This document shows positions 52,606 through 61,675 of a stretch of DNA of 64,000 nt, piece by piece; position 1 is the first letter of the stretch, and each line of letters opens with the position of its first letter. The position numbers were made by a program, and so were the translations under genes. Under the pieces are notes generated by a model that did not search any database, was not told the origin of the DNA, and saw only the letters and a list, made by a program, of their open reading frames with translations. Source of the DNA: Pararhizobium_B sp963838155 (GTDB taxonomy: Bacteria; Pseudomonadota; Alphaproteobacteria; Rhizobiales; Rhizobiaceae); assembly GCA_963838155.1 (NCBI GenBank), contig CAWIQE010000030.1:1-64000 (forward strand), in the 5' to 3' direction.

Positions 52606-54579
52606 CTATCCGAGGACCGCGACCTGCGGCAGGTCCTCGATCGGCATCGGCCGGCCGCCGAAATATCCCTGCATCGCATGGGCCCCGAGCTTTCGCACCA
52701 GCTGGTGCTGTTCCTCGGTCTCCACGCCCTCCACGAGCACCGTGTAGTCGAGGTTTCGAAGCAGCCGCACCATGTCGGACATCATGCTCAGGCCGCGGTC
52801 CGTCTGGCAGTCGTGAAGGAAGCTGCGGTCGATCTTGACGACGTCGAAGGTCAGCCGGCGCAACCAGGCGAGACCGGCAAAGCCGGTCCCGAAATCGTCG
52901 AGCCAGATCTGGACGCCGAGACGTTGCAGGTGTTCGATGTTCCTGATTACCTGCGTCTCCATCGAAATATCGATGCCCTCGGTGATCTCCAGCGCCAGCT
53001 TGTGCGGCGACAGGCCGTGGCGGTTGAATATGTCCACGACCTGCAGCGCGAAGGTCGGAGACTTCAGCTGCACCGCCGAAACGTTGGCGGTCACCACCGA
53101 GCCCAGCCCCCACTGCACCATGTCCGTGCAGGCCCGGTCGATCACCCAGAGCCCCAGCTCGGAGATGGCGCCGGTCTGCTCGGCGACCGGGATGAAGACC
53201 GACGGGTTGATGACGCTGCCGTCGAAATCGCGCAGCCGCATCAGCGTCTCGTGGCCGAGGATCCGCCCGGATGCGACATCGTAGATCGGCTGGTACACGA
53301 CGGAAACCAGGTCGCGCGACACCGCGACCCGAAGCAGCTCGGCGAGGTTCTGCGTGGAGTGGTCTTCGTGGCTCGAGCGGGGATCGTAGATCCTGAACGT
53401 GGCGCGGCCGGCGAATTTCGACGAATAGAGCGCGCGATCCGCCTCCTGCAGCAGCGGGCGGAGTTCCGCCGCCCTCTCTTTCCGGGTCAGCGAAGCCCCG
53501 GCGCTGATCGTGACGATCCGAAGCCCGTCGTCCCGGTCCGGATGCACGATTTCCAGCTCCTCGACGATCTGGCAGAACCGTTGCGTCACCTCGCGCAGGT
53601 GGTCCCGCCCCGAGACCTTGCAGAGGACGACGAATTCCTCGCCGCCGTAGCGCCCGGCGACCGCATTGAGGGAAGCGGCCGTCTCGGCGAAGGCGCGCGC
53701 GAGCTTTATCAGGCAGTCGTCTCCCGCCTGGTGTCCGAGGCGGTCGTTGAACCTCTTGAAATAGTCGACGTCGATGAGGATCACGCCGATCTCGTTCTGG
53801 TCGGAGGACCAGGCCTTGCAGAGGTCCGAGAACGCATCGCTGATCGCGCGCCGGTTGGGCAGGCCGGTCATGGGATCGGTGTTTGCGATCTCGACCAGCT
53901 TCTGGCCCTTTTCGATGGCGACCTGCTCCTGGATCTGCGCCTGGAGCGAATGGAGGAAGGTCTGGTATCGCTCCTGGCTCAGCCGCCAGGACAGATAGAG
54001 CGACAGGCAGAGGCAGTTCAGGAAATAGAAGGCGAGCAGAAGCCGTGCGACCACGCTCGCCTCGAGATCGAAGACGGCGACGCCGACGAAACCGACGGTG
54101 ACCGTGATCGAGGATACGGCCGACAGCCAGAAGCGGAAGTTGAAGAACAGGTTGGCACCGAGCACGAACACCGTCCCGAAGACCATGAAGTCCGCCAGTG
54201 CGTCCTGGTGCGACGTCCCGACCGCGACGAACAGCCACCCGACCGCGCCGGCCACGATGGCCATGGCCGCCACGAGATGCATCGTGGCGAGCGTCGCCTT
54301 GCGCCGGACGCCGATCTCGATGAGCGCCAGGAACGACAGCCCGAGAAGAACGCGCGTCAGGATCAGCCGTCCGGCGATGTCCGGGAAGAGATAGGCGTCG
54401 AAGCCCGAATAGACGATGTAGCTGACGACCGCCGCCAGCATCCCCCATCTCAGGACGGACAGATTCGCTTCCGCGCCCTTGCGCTGCAGCATCTTCAGCA
54501 GCGTGGGATCCGCCTGCCTCCACCGCGGGCGCGCAATAGCCTCGGTCACTTTCCGGGCGATTTCCGCGGTCAGTTGCAT
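52606..54579 (-). CDS. Membrane GGDEF-EAL protein (cyclic di-GMP turnover)
   Basis: The 657-residue protein has an N-terminal domain of about six membrane helices (about residues 45-195), a short coiled linker, a GGDEF domain with TDPMTGLPNRRA and the active-site GGEEF in RYGGEEFVVL, then an EAL domain. The EAL motif reads ETL in ILGHETLMRL. The other catalytic residues are present (TANVSAVQLK, LEITE, LDDFGTGFAGL, KIDRSF, VEGVET), so both activities are possible. The ATG is preceded in frame by TTG; GGGAG lies 7 bases upstream. Signals are probably sensed through the membrane domain. Confidence 0.92.
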   Translation of the reverse strand: MQLTAEIARKVTEAIARPRWRQADPTLLKMLQRKGAEANLSVLRWGMLAAVVSYIVYSGFDAYLFPDIAGRLILTRVLLGLSFLALIEIGVRRKATLATMHLVAAMAIVAGAVGWLFVAVGTSHQDALADFMVFGTVFVLGANLFFNFRFWLSAVSSITVTVGFVGVAVFDLEASVVARLLLAFYFLNCLCLSLYLSWRLSQERYQTFLHSLQAQIQEQVAIEKGQKLVEIANTDPMTGLPNRRAISDAFSDLCKAWSSDQNEIGVILIDVDYFKRFNDRLGHQAGDDCLIKLARAFAETAASLNAVAGRYGGEEFVVLCKVSGRDHLREVTQRFCQIVEELEIVHPDRDDGLRIVTISAGASLTRKERAAELRPLLQEADRALYSSKFAGRATFRIYDPRSSHEDHSTQNLAELLRVAVSRDLVSVVYQPIYDVASGRILGHETLMRLRDFDGSVINPSVFIPVAEQTGAISELGLWVIDRACTDMVQWGLGSVVTANVSAVQLKSPTFALQVVDIFNRHGLSPHKLALEITEGIDISMETQVIRNIEHLQRLGVQIWLDDFGTGFAGLAWLRRLTFDVVKIDRSFLHDCQTDRGLSMMSDMVRLLRNLDYTVLVEGVETEEQHQLVRKLGAHAMQGYFGGRPMPIEDLPQVAVLG

Positions 54580-54840
54580 CAAAAAACTCCCATGGGCCGC
54601 TCTTGTCTACGGACCTGCAAGGCACTCTCCACCCGGCCGATTTCAATCCTTCGGAGACCTTCGAACGCACCACATTTGCCGGCAGTAGACGACGGAAGCC
54701 GCTAAACTTCGGTAAACGTCAGGCATTTAGCCCTCGTGGCGTCACCGGAACGCCTCAAAATTAACTAAGATTTTACTAAACCCCTTCGTTTTTCCGAGGA
54801 TCGGTTACAGTGCCGGTGAAGAGCCAACGAGGGGTGGGCG

Positions 54841-55905
54841 ATGTCGCTCAATACGAAGTTGCAATTAGATGAACACAGCCTGATCACGGCGCAGCTGATC
54901 AAGAAACACGGCCCGGCTTCGACCGGCTCTGTGGATGCCGACGACCTTGCGGAAAAGACCGCCCAGCTGGCCCTGGTGCTCGACCTGTCTCGGCAGGGAT
55001 TCGAACGGGGCGATGCGGCGGGACGGATCGTCGACCAGCTGGCCCGCCGGCTGCACGACCTGCGGCGCAAGTCCGACCCCGCCGTCTGGCAGGAGCTCAT
55101 TCCGATCGCCCAGCAGCATGCGGTGGCGCAATACCTCATGCAGGACCCGTTCACGCGCTGGTCGTTCGAGAAGCCGCGGGGCTATTCCGGCGATGCGAGC
55201 CTGCTCGACATCTACTACAAGCACGCGAGCGCCGACGACATCATCGCCGCCTCGACCCCGCTCGGGCGGGAAATCTTCGACTACACCGGCGAGGCCGCGA
55301 GTTCCGTGGCGGGGCGCGAACGCCGGAACATCCTGGCCGAGACCGTCGATCGGACGGCCGATCGCGTCGAGGGCGCGGAAATTCTCGCCATCGCCTGCGG
55401 TCACCTGAGGGAAGCCGAATTGTCTAAGGCGCTGGCGGCCGGCAAGCTGAAGCGCTGGGTCGGGCTCGATCAGGATCCCGTAAGCGTGGGCACCGTCACC
55501 CGTGACCTGGCAGGCACGGTGGTGGAGGCCATCGACGGCTCCGTCCGCGGCATCCTTCGGCGGGCCTACGGCATAGGCACCTTCGATCTCGTCTACGCCT
55601 CGGGCCTCTACGACTATCTGCCGCGCTCCGTCGGGATCCGCCTGCTGCAGCGGGCCATGGAATTCCTCAAGCCGGAAGGCGAGCTGCTCTTCGCGAATTT
55701 CAGCGACGAGATCACCACGGACGGCTACATGGAGACCTTCATGGATTGGCCGCTCATTCTTCGGTCGGCCGACGACATGTGGGACATCGTCAACGCGGCG
55801 GTCGACCGCAACGCCGTCGACGCCGAAGTCTTCTACGGATCGAACCGGAACATCGTCTACGCCACGCTGCGCAAGAAGCCGGAACCGGCGATCATGACCT
55901 CGTGA
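54841..55905 (+). CDS. SAM-dependent methyltransferase, possibly of the fatty-acid methyl ester type
   Basis: The 354-residue protein has an N-terminal helical region (about 1-150, with FEKPRGYSGDASLLDIYYK) and a class I methyltransferase core. Motif I is ILAIACGHLREAELS, the following acidic residue is in WVGLDQDPVSV, and motif post-II is DLVYASGLYDYLPRSVG. The arrangement recalls enzymes that make 3-hydroxypalmitic acid methyl ester or related extracellular factors, but that role is only a guess. GAGGGG precedes the ATG. It stands alone and diverges from the GGDEF-EAL gene with a 258-bp gap. Confidence 0.75.
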   Translation: MSLNTKLQLDEHSLITAQLIKKHGPASTGSVDADDLAEKTAQLALVLDLSRQGFERGDAAGRIVDQLARRLHDLRRKSDPAVWQELIPIAQQHAVAQYLMQDPFTRWSFEKPRGYSGDASLLDIYYKHASADDIIAASTPLGREIFDYTGEAASSVAGRERRNILAETVDRTADRVEGAEILAIACGHLREAELSKALAAGKLKRWVGLDQDPVSVGTVTRDLAGTVVEAIDGSVRGILRRAYGIGTFDLVYASGLYDYLPRSVGIRLLQRAMEFLKPEGELLFANFSDEITTDGYMETFMDWPLILRSADDMWDIVNAAVDRNAVDAEVFYGSNRNIVYATLRKKPEPAIMTS

Positions 55906-55999
55906 GGCCGGACGGCGCGCTCGTCCTCACCCGAGCGAGGGTCTGGCCCAGGACGACGCCCTGCAGGCGGTAGAAGAGGCCATGCAGGGGAGTCGAAGA

Positions 56000-56029
56000 G
56001 GCCAGGCGGGTTATTCGACCCGTCTGGCC
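56000..56029. terminator. Hairpin between the convergent methyltransferase and 68-residue gene
   Basis: 12-bp imperfect stem GGCCAGGCGGGT / ACCCGTCTGGCC with loop TATTCG. It lies in the 279-bp gap between two convergent genes, where a bidirectional terminator would be expected. There is no clear T-run on either side. Confidence 0.4.
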
Positions 56030-56184
56030 GGAGCGCGCCTTGGCGCCCGACGCTGTCCCCCGCATGCATATGCGCGAGACTGTCCCGGAATCCATCCGGC
56101 CATCCGTAACCCGGCGCACGTCACGGGCCGAAGGGAAAGTCCCCTCGTCCGCGCATCAAAGGCACGGAAGTCGGGCAAGGGCTT

Positions 56185-56391
56185 TCAGGCCGATTCCCTG
56201 TGTCTCTCGCGAAGCAGGGAGACGTGCAGTTGCGCAAGCTCGAGCAGGGCCTCCGCGACCTGCGTTTCCCCCCAGCCGTTGGCGACGGCCGCATTGACGA
56301 GCTGAATATGCGCGAGTTCCAGCGCTTCTACGCACGAGACCTCGTCCTGACGAATCTTCAGATTGTCGACGATTTCCAGACTGTATTCCAT
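56185..56391 (-). CDS. Small conserved-looking protein, 68 residues, unknown function
   Basis: From the ATG with GGAGG 5-6 bases upstream, the product starts MEYSLEIVDNLKIRQDE. The body is helical and amphipathic, with VEALELAHIQLVNAAVANGW and EALLELAQLHVSLLRER. It has no signal peptide or membrane segment and one cysteine. The longer in-frame reading to 56565 has poor codon quality in its extra part. The helix pattern suggests a small dimeric or partner-binding protein. I do not recognise the family. Confidence 0.65.
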   Translation of the reverse strand: MEYSLEIVDNLKIRQDEVSCVEALELAHIQLVNAAVANGWGETQVAEALLELAQLHVSLLRERHRESA

Positions 56392-56667
56392 GTCGCCTCC
56401 AGCACCGCCTCCTGCAAACTCTCCCGCATAAGATGAGCTAAACCGTCGGGCCGAAATGACAACTCCCGATTTTGACTCTGATAAATTTAGCGGGGAACTT
56501 TCGGCGGGGGCGACGCGGTTCTTGATTGCGCGGGCGGATTTCGCGGTTCGCGGCAACCGCGTCACAAAGCGTTCCGGAACGTCGCCTTTCCGGTAGACTG
56601 GGCGTTTGCCGGGGATCGACGACCCGGTTCACGATGAAAGGGACGCACCATTTCAGTCTTCAACCTC

Positions 56668-57937
56668 ATGGCCCTCCTTCTCGCCCTCACCGCATTCTTC
56701 GGTTGGGTCAACCGGCGACTTTTCGGGTTTCCACAGGCGATCGCAATGCTGCTGATGGGCCTGACCGTCTCCCTCGTCCTCATCGCGGCGGAGATGCTGT
56801 TCCCCAGCCTGCGATCCGCGCATCACGTGGCCCAGACCCTCGAAGGCATCAATTTCCCCAACATCGTGCTCAACGGGATGCTCGGTTTCCTGCTCTTCGC
56901 CGGGGCGTACAACGTCGATCTGAGGGCGCTCCGCGAGCGGGCCTGGCACATCGCCTTCCTGGCGACCGCCGGCACGACGATCTCGACGGTTCTGGTGGCC
57001 GGAGGGTTCTACTATCTCAGCCGATGGTTCGGCCACGGCGTGCCCCTCGCCTGGTGCTTCGTTCTCGGCGCACTCATCAGCCCCACCGACCCGGTCGCCG
57101 TCCTCGCCTCGCTGAAGGCCGTCAGGATACCGCGGTTCATCGAGGCCGAGATGCAGGGCGAAGCGCTCTTCAACGACGGCGTCGGAATCGTCCTCTTCAT
57201 CGTCTTCCTCGGCATCGCCTCGCATTCCGGCGGCGACGTCACCGCCGCGAACGTCGCCCTCACCTTCCTGCGCGAGACCGGCGGAGGCCTCGCGCTCGGC
57301 CTGTCTCTCGGCTATCGTCGCCTATCTCGCCCTGCGGCAGATCGACGACTTTTCGACCGAGGTCCTCGTCACGCTCGCCCTCGTGACCGCGACCTATGCG
57401 CTCGCGAGCATGCTGGAGGCGAGCGGCCCGCTGGCGGTCGTCGCAGCCGGCCTCCTCGTCGGCAGCAGGGGACGCCGCTATGCGATGAGCGAGGTGACGG
57501 AGAAATACGTCACCGCCGTGTGGACGCTGATCGACGAGATCCTCAACGCGCTGCTCTTCATGCTCATAGGCCTGCAGGTTCTCGTCCTGCGGCAGGGCGA
57601 TGTCCCCTATCTGCTTGCCGCGCTGACCGTGCCCCTCGCGCTTGCGGCACGGATGATCGCCCTCAGCCTGCCGCTCGTCTTCATTCCGTCCGGCAATTTC
57701 CTGTCGATCCGCAACGTGCCGTTCCTGACCTGGGCCGGGGTGCGCGGCGGGATCTCCGTCGCGCTCGCGCTCTCCGTGTCGGACACCCCGGCCCGGCCGG
57801 TGATCCTTGCGGCGACCTATGCGGTGGTCCTGTTCGGGATCGTGGTGCAGGGAGCGACGCTGTCGCAGGCGGCCCGGCATACCCTCAGAAGGGAAAGCAC
57901 GGAGGGCGCGCAGGCCGAAGGCACGGAAGGCCCCTGA
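56668..57937 (+). pseudogene. CPA1-family Na+/H+ antiporter, interrupted by a one-base insertion
   Basis: Sodium/proton exchanger of the inner membrane. The first frame gives the N-terminal helices and the ion-site block LGALISPTDPVAVLASLKA, then QGEALFNDGVGIVLFIVFLG (catalytic ND pair). At about 57310 the frame is lost. Conserved sequence resumes one base later with AIVAYLALRQIDDFSTEVLV and runs to 57937, with the typical LIDEILNALLFMLIGLQVL and FLTWAGVRGGISVALALS. Removing one G at 57310-57311 gives a normal 422-residue protein. The start is approximate; an ATT/GTG-like upstream start cannot be ruled out. A sequencing or assembly indel is as likely as real decay. Confidence 0.9.
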
Positions 57938-57988
57938 GAGCGGGACCGGGCCGCGACAATCTGCCCACGCAAAAGCTCTCGGCGACAG

Positions 57989-58052
57989 GGAACCAGACCG
58001 CTTCCCCGTCGGTTCCCGATTCGGAAGAGGTCCGCTTCCGCGTCGGTTTCCC
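57989..58052. repeat. Imperfect direct repeat with nested hairpins after the antiporter gene
   Basis: CCGCTTCCCCGTCGGTTCCC (57998-58017) and CCGCTTCCGCGTCGGTTTCC (58032-58051) are near copies. Two small hairpins are nested: GGGAACC/GGTTCCC at 57989-58017 and CGGAAG/CTTCCG at 58021-58039. They may act as a terminator for the antiporter gene and may be distant RIME relatives. Confidence 0.45.
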
Positions 58053-58166
58053 ATGCAGGGCGCCGTGAGGAGACGCAGGCGCGAGGCGGGGACCGAGGGA
58101 ACGCCGGCGCAGGGAACTCAGGTGCTGTGTCGTTCGGCTCCCTCGAGAGGAGGATGGGCGAAGGGA

Positions 58167-58823
58167 ATGGGGCAGATATTCCGGCCGCGCGCGAACACCG
58201 TCATCCGGCTTGCCCTGGCCGGCATACCGCTTCTGCTGGTCGTCATCATCGGTTTCGGCTATCAGCTCCACGCCTCCCCCTACTACACCGGCGTCGGCTG
58301 GACCCCCGACCAGCCCGTGCCATTCAGCCACAAGCATCACGTCGGCGCGCTCGGCCTCGACTGCCGCTATTGCCACACGGGCGTCGAGAAATCGGCCTTC
58401 GCCGGCGTTCCGCCGACCTCCACCTGCATGACCTGCCACTCGCAGCTCTGGACGAACGCCAGGATGCTGGAGCCGATCCGGGCCAGCCTGCGGGACGACA
58501 AGCCGATCCGCTGGACGCGGGTCTACAAGCTGCCCGACTACGTCTATTTCGACCACAGCGTGCACGTCCGCAACGGCGTCGGCTGCACATCCTGCCATGG
58601 CGACATGACGACCCAGCCGATGACGGAAAAGAAGACGCCCCTGACGATGGGGTGGTGCCTGTCCTGCCACCGCAACCCCGGTCGGCATTTGCGTCCGGCC
58701 GACGAGATCTTCGATCCCCACGTGCCCGATCCGGACAACACCCCGGAACGCGCCCGGGCGCTCCTCCATCGCTACCTGATCGACACGAACAACATGACGA
58801 ACTGCTACATATGTCACCGCTGA
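58167..58823 (+). CDS. actA: Alternative complex III pentaheme cytochrome c subunit ActA
   Basis: Multiheme c-type cytochrome of alternative complex III, the quinol:electron-acceptor oxidoreductase that can replace the bc1 complex. The 218 residues have an N-terminal membrane anchor (IRLALAGIPLLLVVIIGFGY) and five CxxCH heme sites: CRYCH, CMTCH, CTSCH, CLSCH and CYICH, the last at the C-terminus. Five hemes and the position before actB match ActA. Only AAGGGA directly before the ATG and AGGAGG about 13 bases upstream are available as ribosome sites. It overlaps actB by 13 bp. Confidence 0.92.
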   Translation: MGQIFRPRANTVIRLALAGIPLLLVVIIGFGYQLHASPYYTGVGWTPDQPVPFSHKHHVGALGLDCRYCHTGVEKSAFAGVPPTSTCMTCHSQLWTNARMLEPIRASLRDDKPIRWTRVYKLPDYVYFDHSVHVRNGVGCTSCHGDMTTQPMTEKKTPLTMGWCLSCHRNPGRHLRPADEIFDPHVPDPDNTPERARALLHRYLIDTNNMTNCYICHR

Positions 58824-61675
58824 TCCCGAACCCCGTTTCCGACCAAAGCGCCGTCAGGGAGAGGCTTGCCCTGCGCCGCCGCGACGCGCTCAAGCTCTTC
58901 GCCTCGGGCATGGCGCTGACCCTGGCCGGATGCGCGAGCCCCGAACACGAGATCGTGCCCTATGTGGACATGCCGGAGGGCATGGTGCCGGGGGAGCCGG
59001 ACTACTACGCCACCGCCCTTCCCCTGGCGGGCTTCGGGCGCGGCGCGCTCGTCAAGTCGATCGACGGGCGGCCGATCAAGGTGGAGGGCAATCCGCGCCA
59101 TCCGGCCAGCCTCGGGTCCTCCGACATCTTCGCCCAGGCCGAACTTCTGTCCCTCTACCATCCGGACCGCTCCGGAACGCTGCGCGGGCCCCAGCCGATC
59201 GAAACGTGGGAGACCTTCGCGTCCGCCCTCCGCCCGCGGCTCTCCCGGATGCAGGAGACCGGCGGCAAGGGCTTCCACCTGGTCACAGGACGCGTCACCT
59301 CCCCCACGCTGCAGCGTCAGCTCTCGCAGTTCCTCGAAGGCCACGGCCACGCCGCTTGGCATGCCTACGAACCGGCCGAGGGCGACCTCTCCGCCGAAGC
59401 TGCGACGCGGCGCCGGCCGCGCCTCGACCGGGCCGAAATCATCGTCTGCCTCGACGCGGATCCGCTCGGCCCCGGCCCGGACCAGGTCGTGAACGGGCGC
59501 GAGTTCGCTTCGCGGCGCGATCCCGGCGAAAAGCGGGGCGTAAGCCGCCTCTACGTGGTCGAATCCTCCCGCACGCTGACGGGGGCCAATGCCGACCATC
59601 GCCTGTCGGTCGAGCCGGCGGCGATCGATGCGCTCGCCCGGGCGATCGCCGCCGAGGTTGCCGGCGACGAAGCCGGCGGCGAAAACCTCCCGCCCGCCGT
59701 CCGCAGGCTCTTCGACGCCATCGCGGCGGACCTGTCGTCCGCCGCGGGCAAGGCGGTCCTTCTCGCCGGCGACACGCTCCGCCCCGCGACGCACGCCCGC
59801 ATCGACGAGGCGAACGGACGGCTGGACGTTGCCTTCGCCGAATACCGCAGGCCGGCCACGCCCGCACCGCGCCCGATGTCGGACCTGTGGCAGGCCCTCG
59901 ACGCCGGCGAGGTGACAGACCTCGTCTGCATCGGCTGCAATCCGGTCCACGATTTTCCTGACCCCGCCCTGAAGGATGCGATGTCCGGTGTCGCGTTCTC
60001 CGTCCACGCGGGCACGCTCGCCAACGAGACGGCCCGGATCTCGAAATGGCACCTGCCGGTTTCGCACGTGCTGGAGGCGTGGTCCGACCTGGCATGGACG
60101 GACGGTTCCGTGACGATCGTCCAGCCCCTGATCCGCCCGCTCTACGACACGCGCACCCAGCACGAGATCCTGGCGATGCTCTCGGGCGAGCTCGCACCAC
60201 CGCCGGCCCACGACATCGTCCGCCGGACCTGGCAAGGCGCGCAGGGGGACGGCCCCTTCGAGGACTGGTGGAGGAAGACCCTGGTAGCCGGCCTGGTGCC
60301 GCAGCAAGGCGCATCGCCGAAGCCTGCGGCCGGCGATGCGCGCCCCCCGTCGGTCGAAGGCAAGCCCGAAGCGGCGGCCCCCGAAGTGCCGGGACAAGGC
60401 ATGATGACGGCGGTGATCCGGCCCGACGCGACGATCTACGACGGCGCCTTCACGGACAATGCCTGGCTGCAGGAATGCCCGAAGCCGATCACCAAGACCA
60501 CCTGGTCGAACGTCGTCATCCTCTCCGAAGCCGATGCCGGCCGGCTGGGCGTGACGCCCGGCGACGTGGTGGAGGTGGCCTCCGACGACGGGCGGATCGA
60601 AGGCCCGGTTCACGTCGACAGGGGCCAGGGGGACGGGGTGGTCGGTCTGACGCTCGGATACGGCCGTGGGGCCGCCGGTGCCATCGGTACCGGCCTCGGC
60701 TACAACGCCCGTCAGCTGAAGCCGCGCGAGATCGCCAGCCTGATCCCCTCTGTCCGGCTTTCGAAGACCGACAAGCGCGATCCCGTGCCGTCCACCCAGG
60801 AGCAATTCGAGCTCGAAGGGGAACTGGCGAGGCTCATGCCCCTGGTCACGCCGGCCGGCGACTATTCCGTCGACCTCGGCGAGCGGCCGGATTCGGGCGA
60901 GCACTTCAACCACCCGCGGCGTCGAAGCGACGGATACAGCTGGGCGATGGTGATCGACAGCGCCGCCTGCATCGGATGCCATGCCTGCGTCGTCGCCTGC
61001 CAGGCCGAGAACAACGTCGCCGTGGTCGGCCCGGAGGAGGTCGCCAACCAGCGCATCATGCAGTGGATCAGGATCGACCGGTACGAGCGCGACCGCGAAA
61101 GCCCGTCCTCCGTCGGCGGCTTCGAACCGGTGCCCTGCATGCAGTGCGAGAAGGCGCCTTGCGAGCCGGTTTGCCCCGTCGAGGCATCGGTGCACGACAT
61201 CGAGGGACTGAACGACCAGGTCTACAACCGCTGCGTCGGCACCCGCTTCTGCCAGTCGAACTGCCCCTACAAGGTCCGCCGGTTCAACTGGTACGCCTAC
61301 GGCGCCGACCAGTCCTACAAGAACCTCGGGGACGACCCGATGCCGGCGGCCAAGAACCCCGACGTCACCGTCCGGGCGCGCGGTGTGATGGAGAAGTGTA
61401 CCTACTGCGTCCAGCGCATCAGCCGTGCCCGGCGCGAGGCGGAGAAGGACGATACCCGCATCCCGGACGGCGGCGTCGTCACCGCCTGCCAGCAGGCCTG
61501 CCCGACGGAGGCGATCCACTTCGGCAATCTGCAGGATCTCGGCTCGGACGTCAGCAGGCTGAGGACCGATCCGCGCCACTTCACCCTGCTTGAAGAACTG
61601 GGCACCGCCCCGCGCACGACCTACCTGGCGCGGCTGCGCAACGTCAGTCCCCATCTTGCGGAGGACGAGACATGA
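58811..61675 (+). CDS. actB: Alternative complex III molybdopterin-like / iron-sulfur subunit ActB
   Basis: Fused subunit of 954 residues. The N-terminus carries a twin-arginine-like motif and lipobox-like cysteine (RRRDALKLF, then LTLAGCASPE). The first two-thirds is a molybdopterin-oxidoreductase-like domain that in this complex is believed to lack the cofactor. The last third is a ferredoxin-like domain with four cysteine sets: CIGCHACVVAC, CMQCEKAPCEPVCP, CVGTRFCQSNCP and CTYCV with CQQACP. These fit four Fe-S clusters. It overlaps actA at its start and actC at its end (ATGA). Confidence 0.92.
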   Translation: MSPLIPNPVSDQSAVRERLALRRRDALKLFASGMALTLAGCASPEHEIVPYVDMPEGMVPGEPDYYATALPLAGFGRGALVKSIDGRPIKVEGNPRHPASLGSSDIFAQAELLSLYHPDRSGTLRGPQPIETWETFASALRPRLSRMQETGGKGFHLVTGRVTSPTLQRQLSQFLEGHGHAAWHAYEPAEGDLSAEAATRRRPRLDRAEIIVCLDADPLGPGPDQVVNGREFASRRDPGEKRGVSRLYVVESSRTLTGANADHRLSVEPAAIDALARAIAAEVAGDEAGGENLPPAVRRLFDAIAADLSSAAGKAVLLAGDTLRPATHARIDEANGRLDVAFAEYRRPATPAPRPMSDLWQALDAGEVTDLVCIGCNPVHDFPDPALKDAMSGVAFSVHAGTLANETARISKWHLPVSHVLEAWSDLAWTDGSVTIVQPLIRPLYDTRTQHEILAMLSGELAPPPAHDIVRRTWQGAQGDGPFEDWWRKTLVAGLVPQQGASPKPAAGDARPPSVEGKPEAAAPEVPGQGMMTAVIRPDATIYDGAFTDNAWLQECPKPITKTTWSNVVILSEADAGRLGVTPGDVVEVASDDGRIEGPVHVDRGQGDGVVGLTLGYGRGAAGAIGTGLGYNARQLKPREIASLIPSVRLSKTDKRDPVPSTQEQFELEGELARLMPLVTPAGDYSVDLGERPDSGEHFNHPRRRSDGYSWAMVIDSAACIGCHACVVACQAENNVAVVGPEEVANQRIMQWIRIDRYERDRESPSSVGGFEPVPCMQCEKAPCEPVCPVEASVHDIEGLNDQVYNRCVGTRFCQSNCPYKVRRFNWYAYGADQSYKNLGDDPMPAAKNPDVTVRARGVMEKCTYCVQRISRARREAEKDDTRIPDGGVVTACQQACPTEAIHFGNLQDLGSDVSRLRTDPRHFTLLEELGTAPRTTYLARLRNVSPHLAEDET

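Noticed and set aside
52606..54579. Degenerate (inactive) EAL domain because the motif reads ETL
   Set aside because: The other catalytic and metal-binding motifs (N, E-T-E, DDFG, K, EGVE) are all present and ETL variants keep the key glutamate, so inactivity cannot be claimed.
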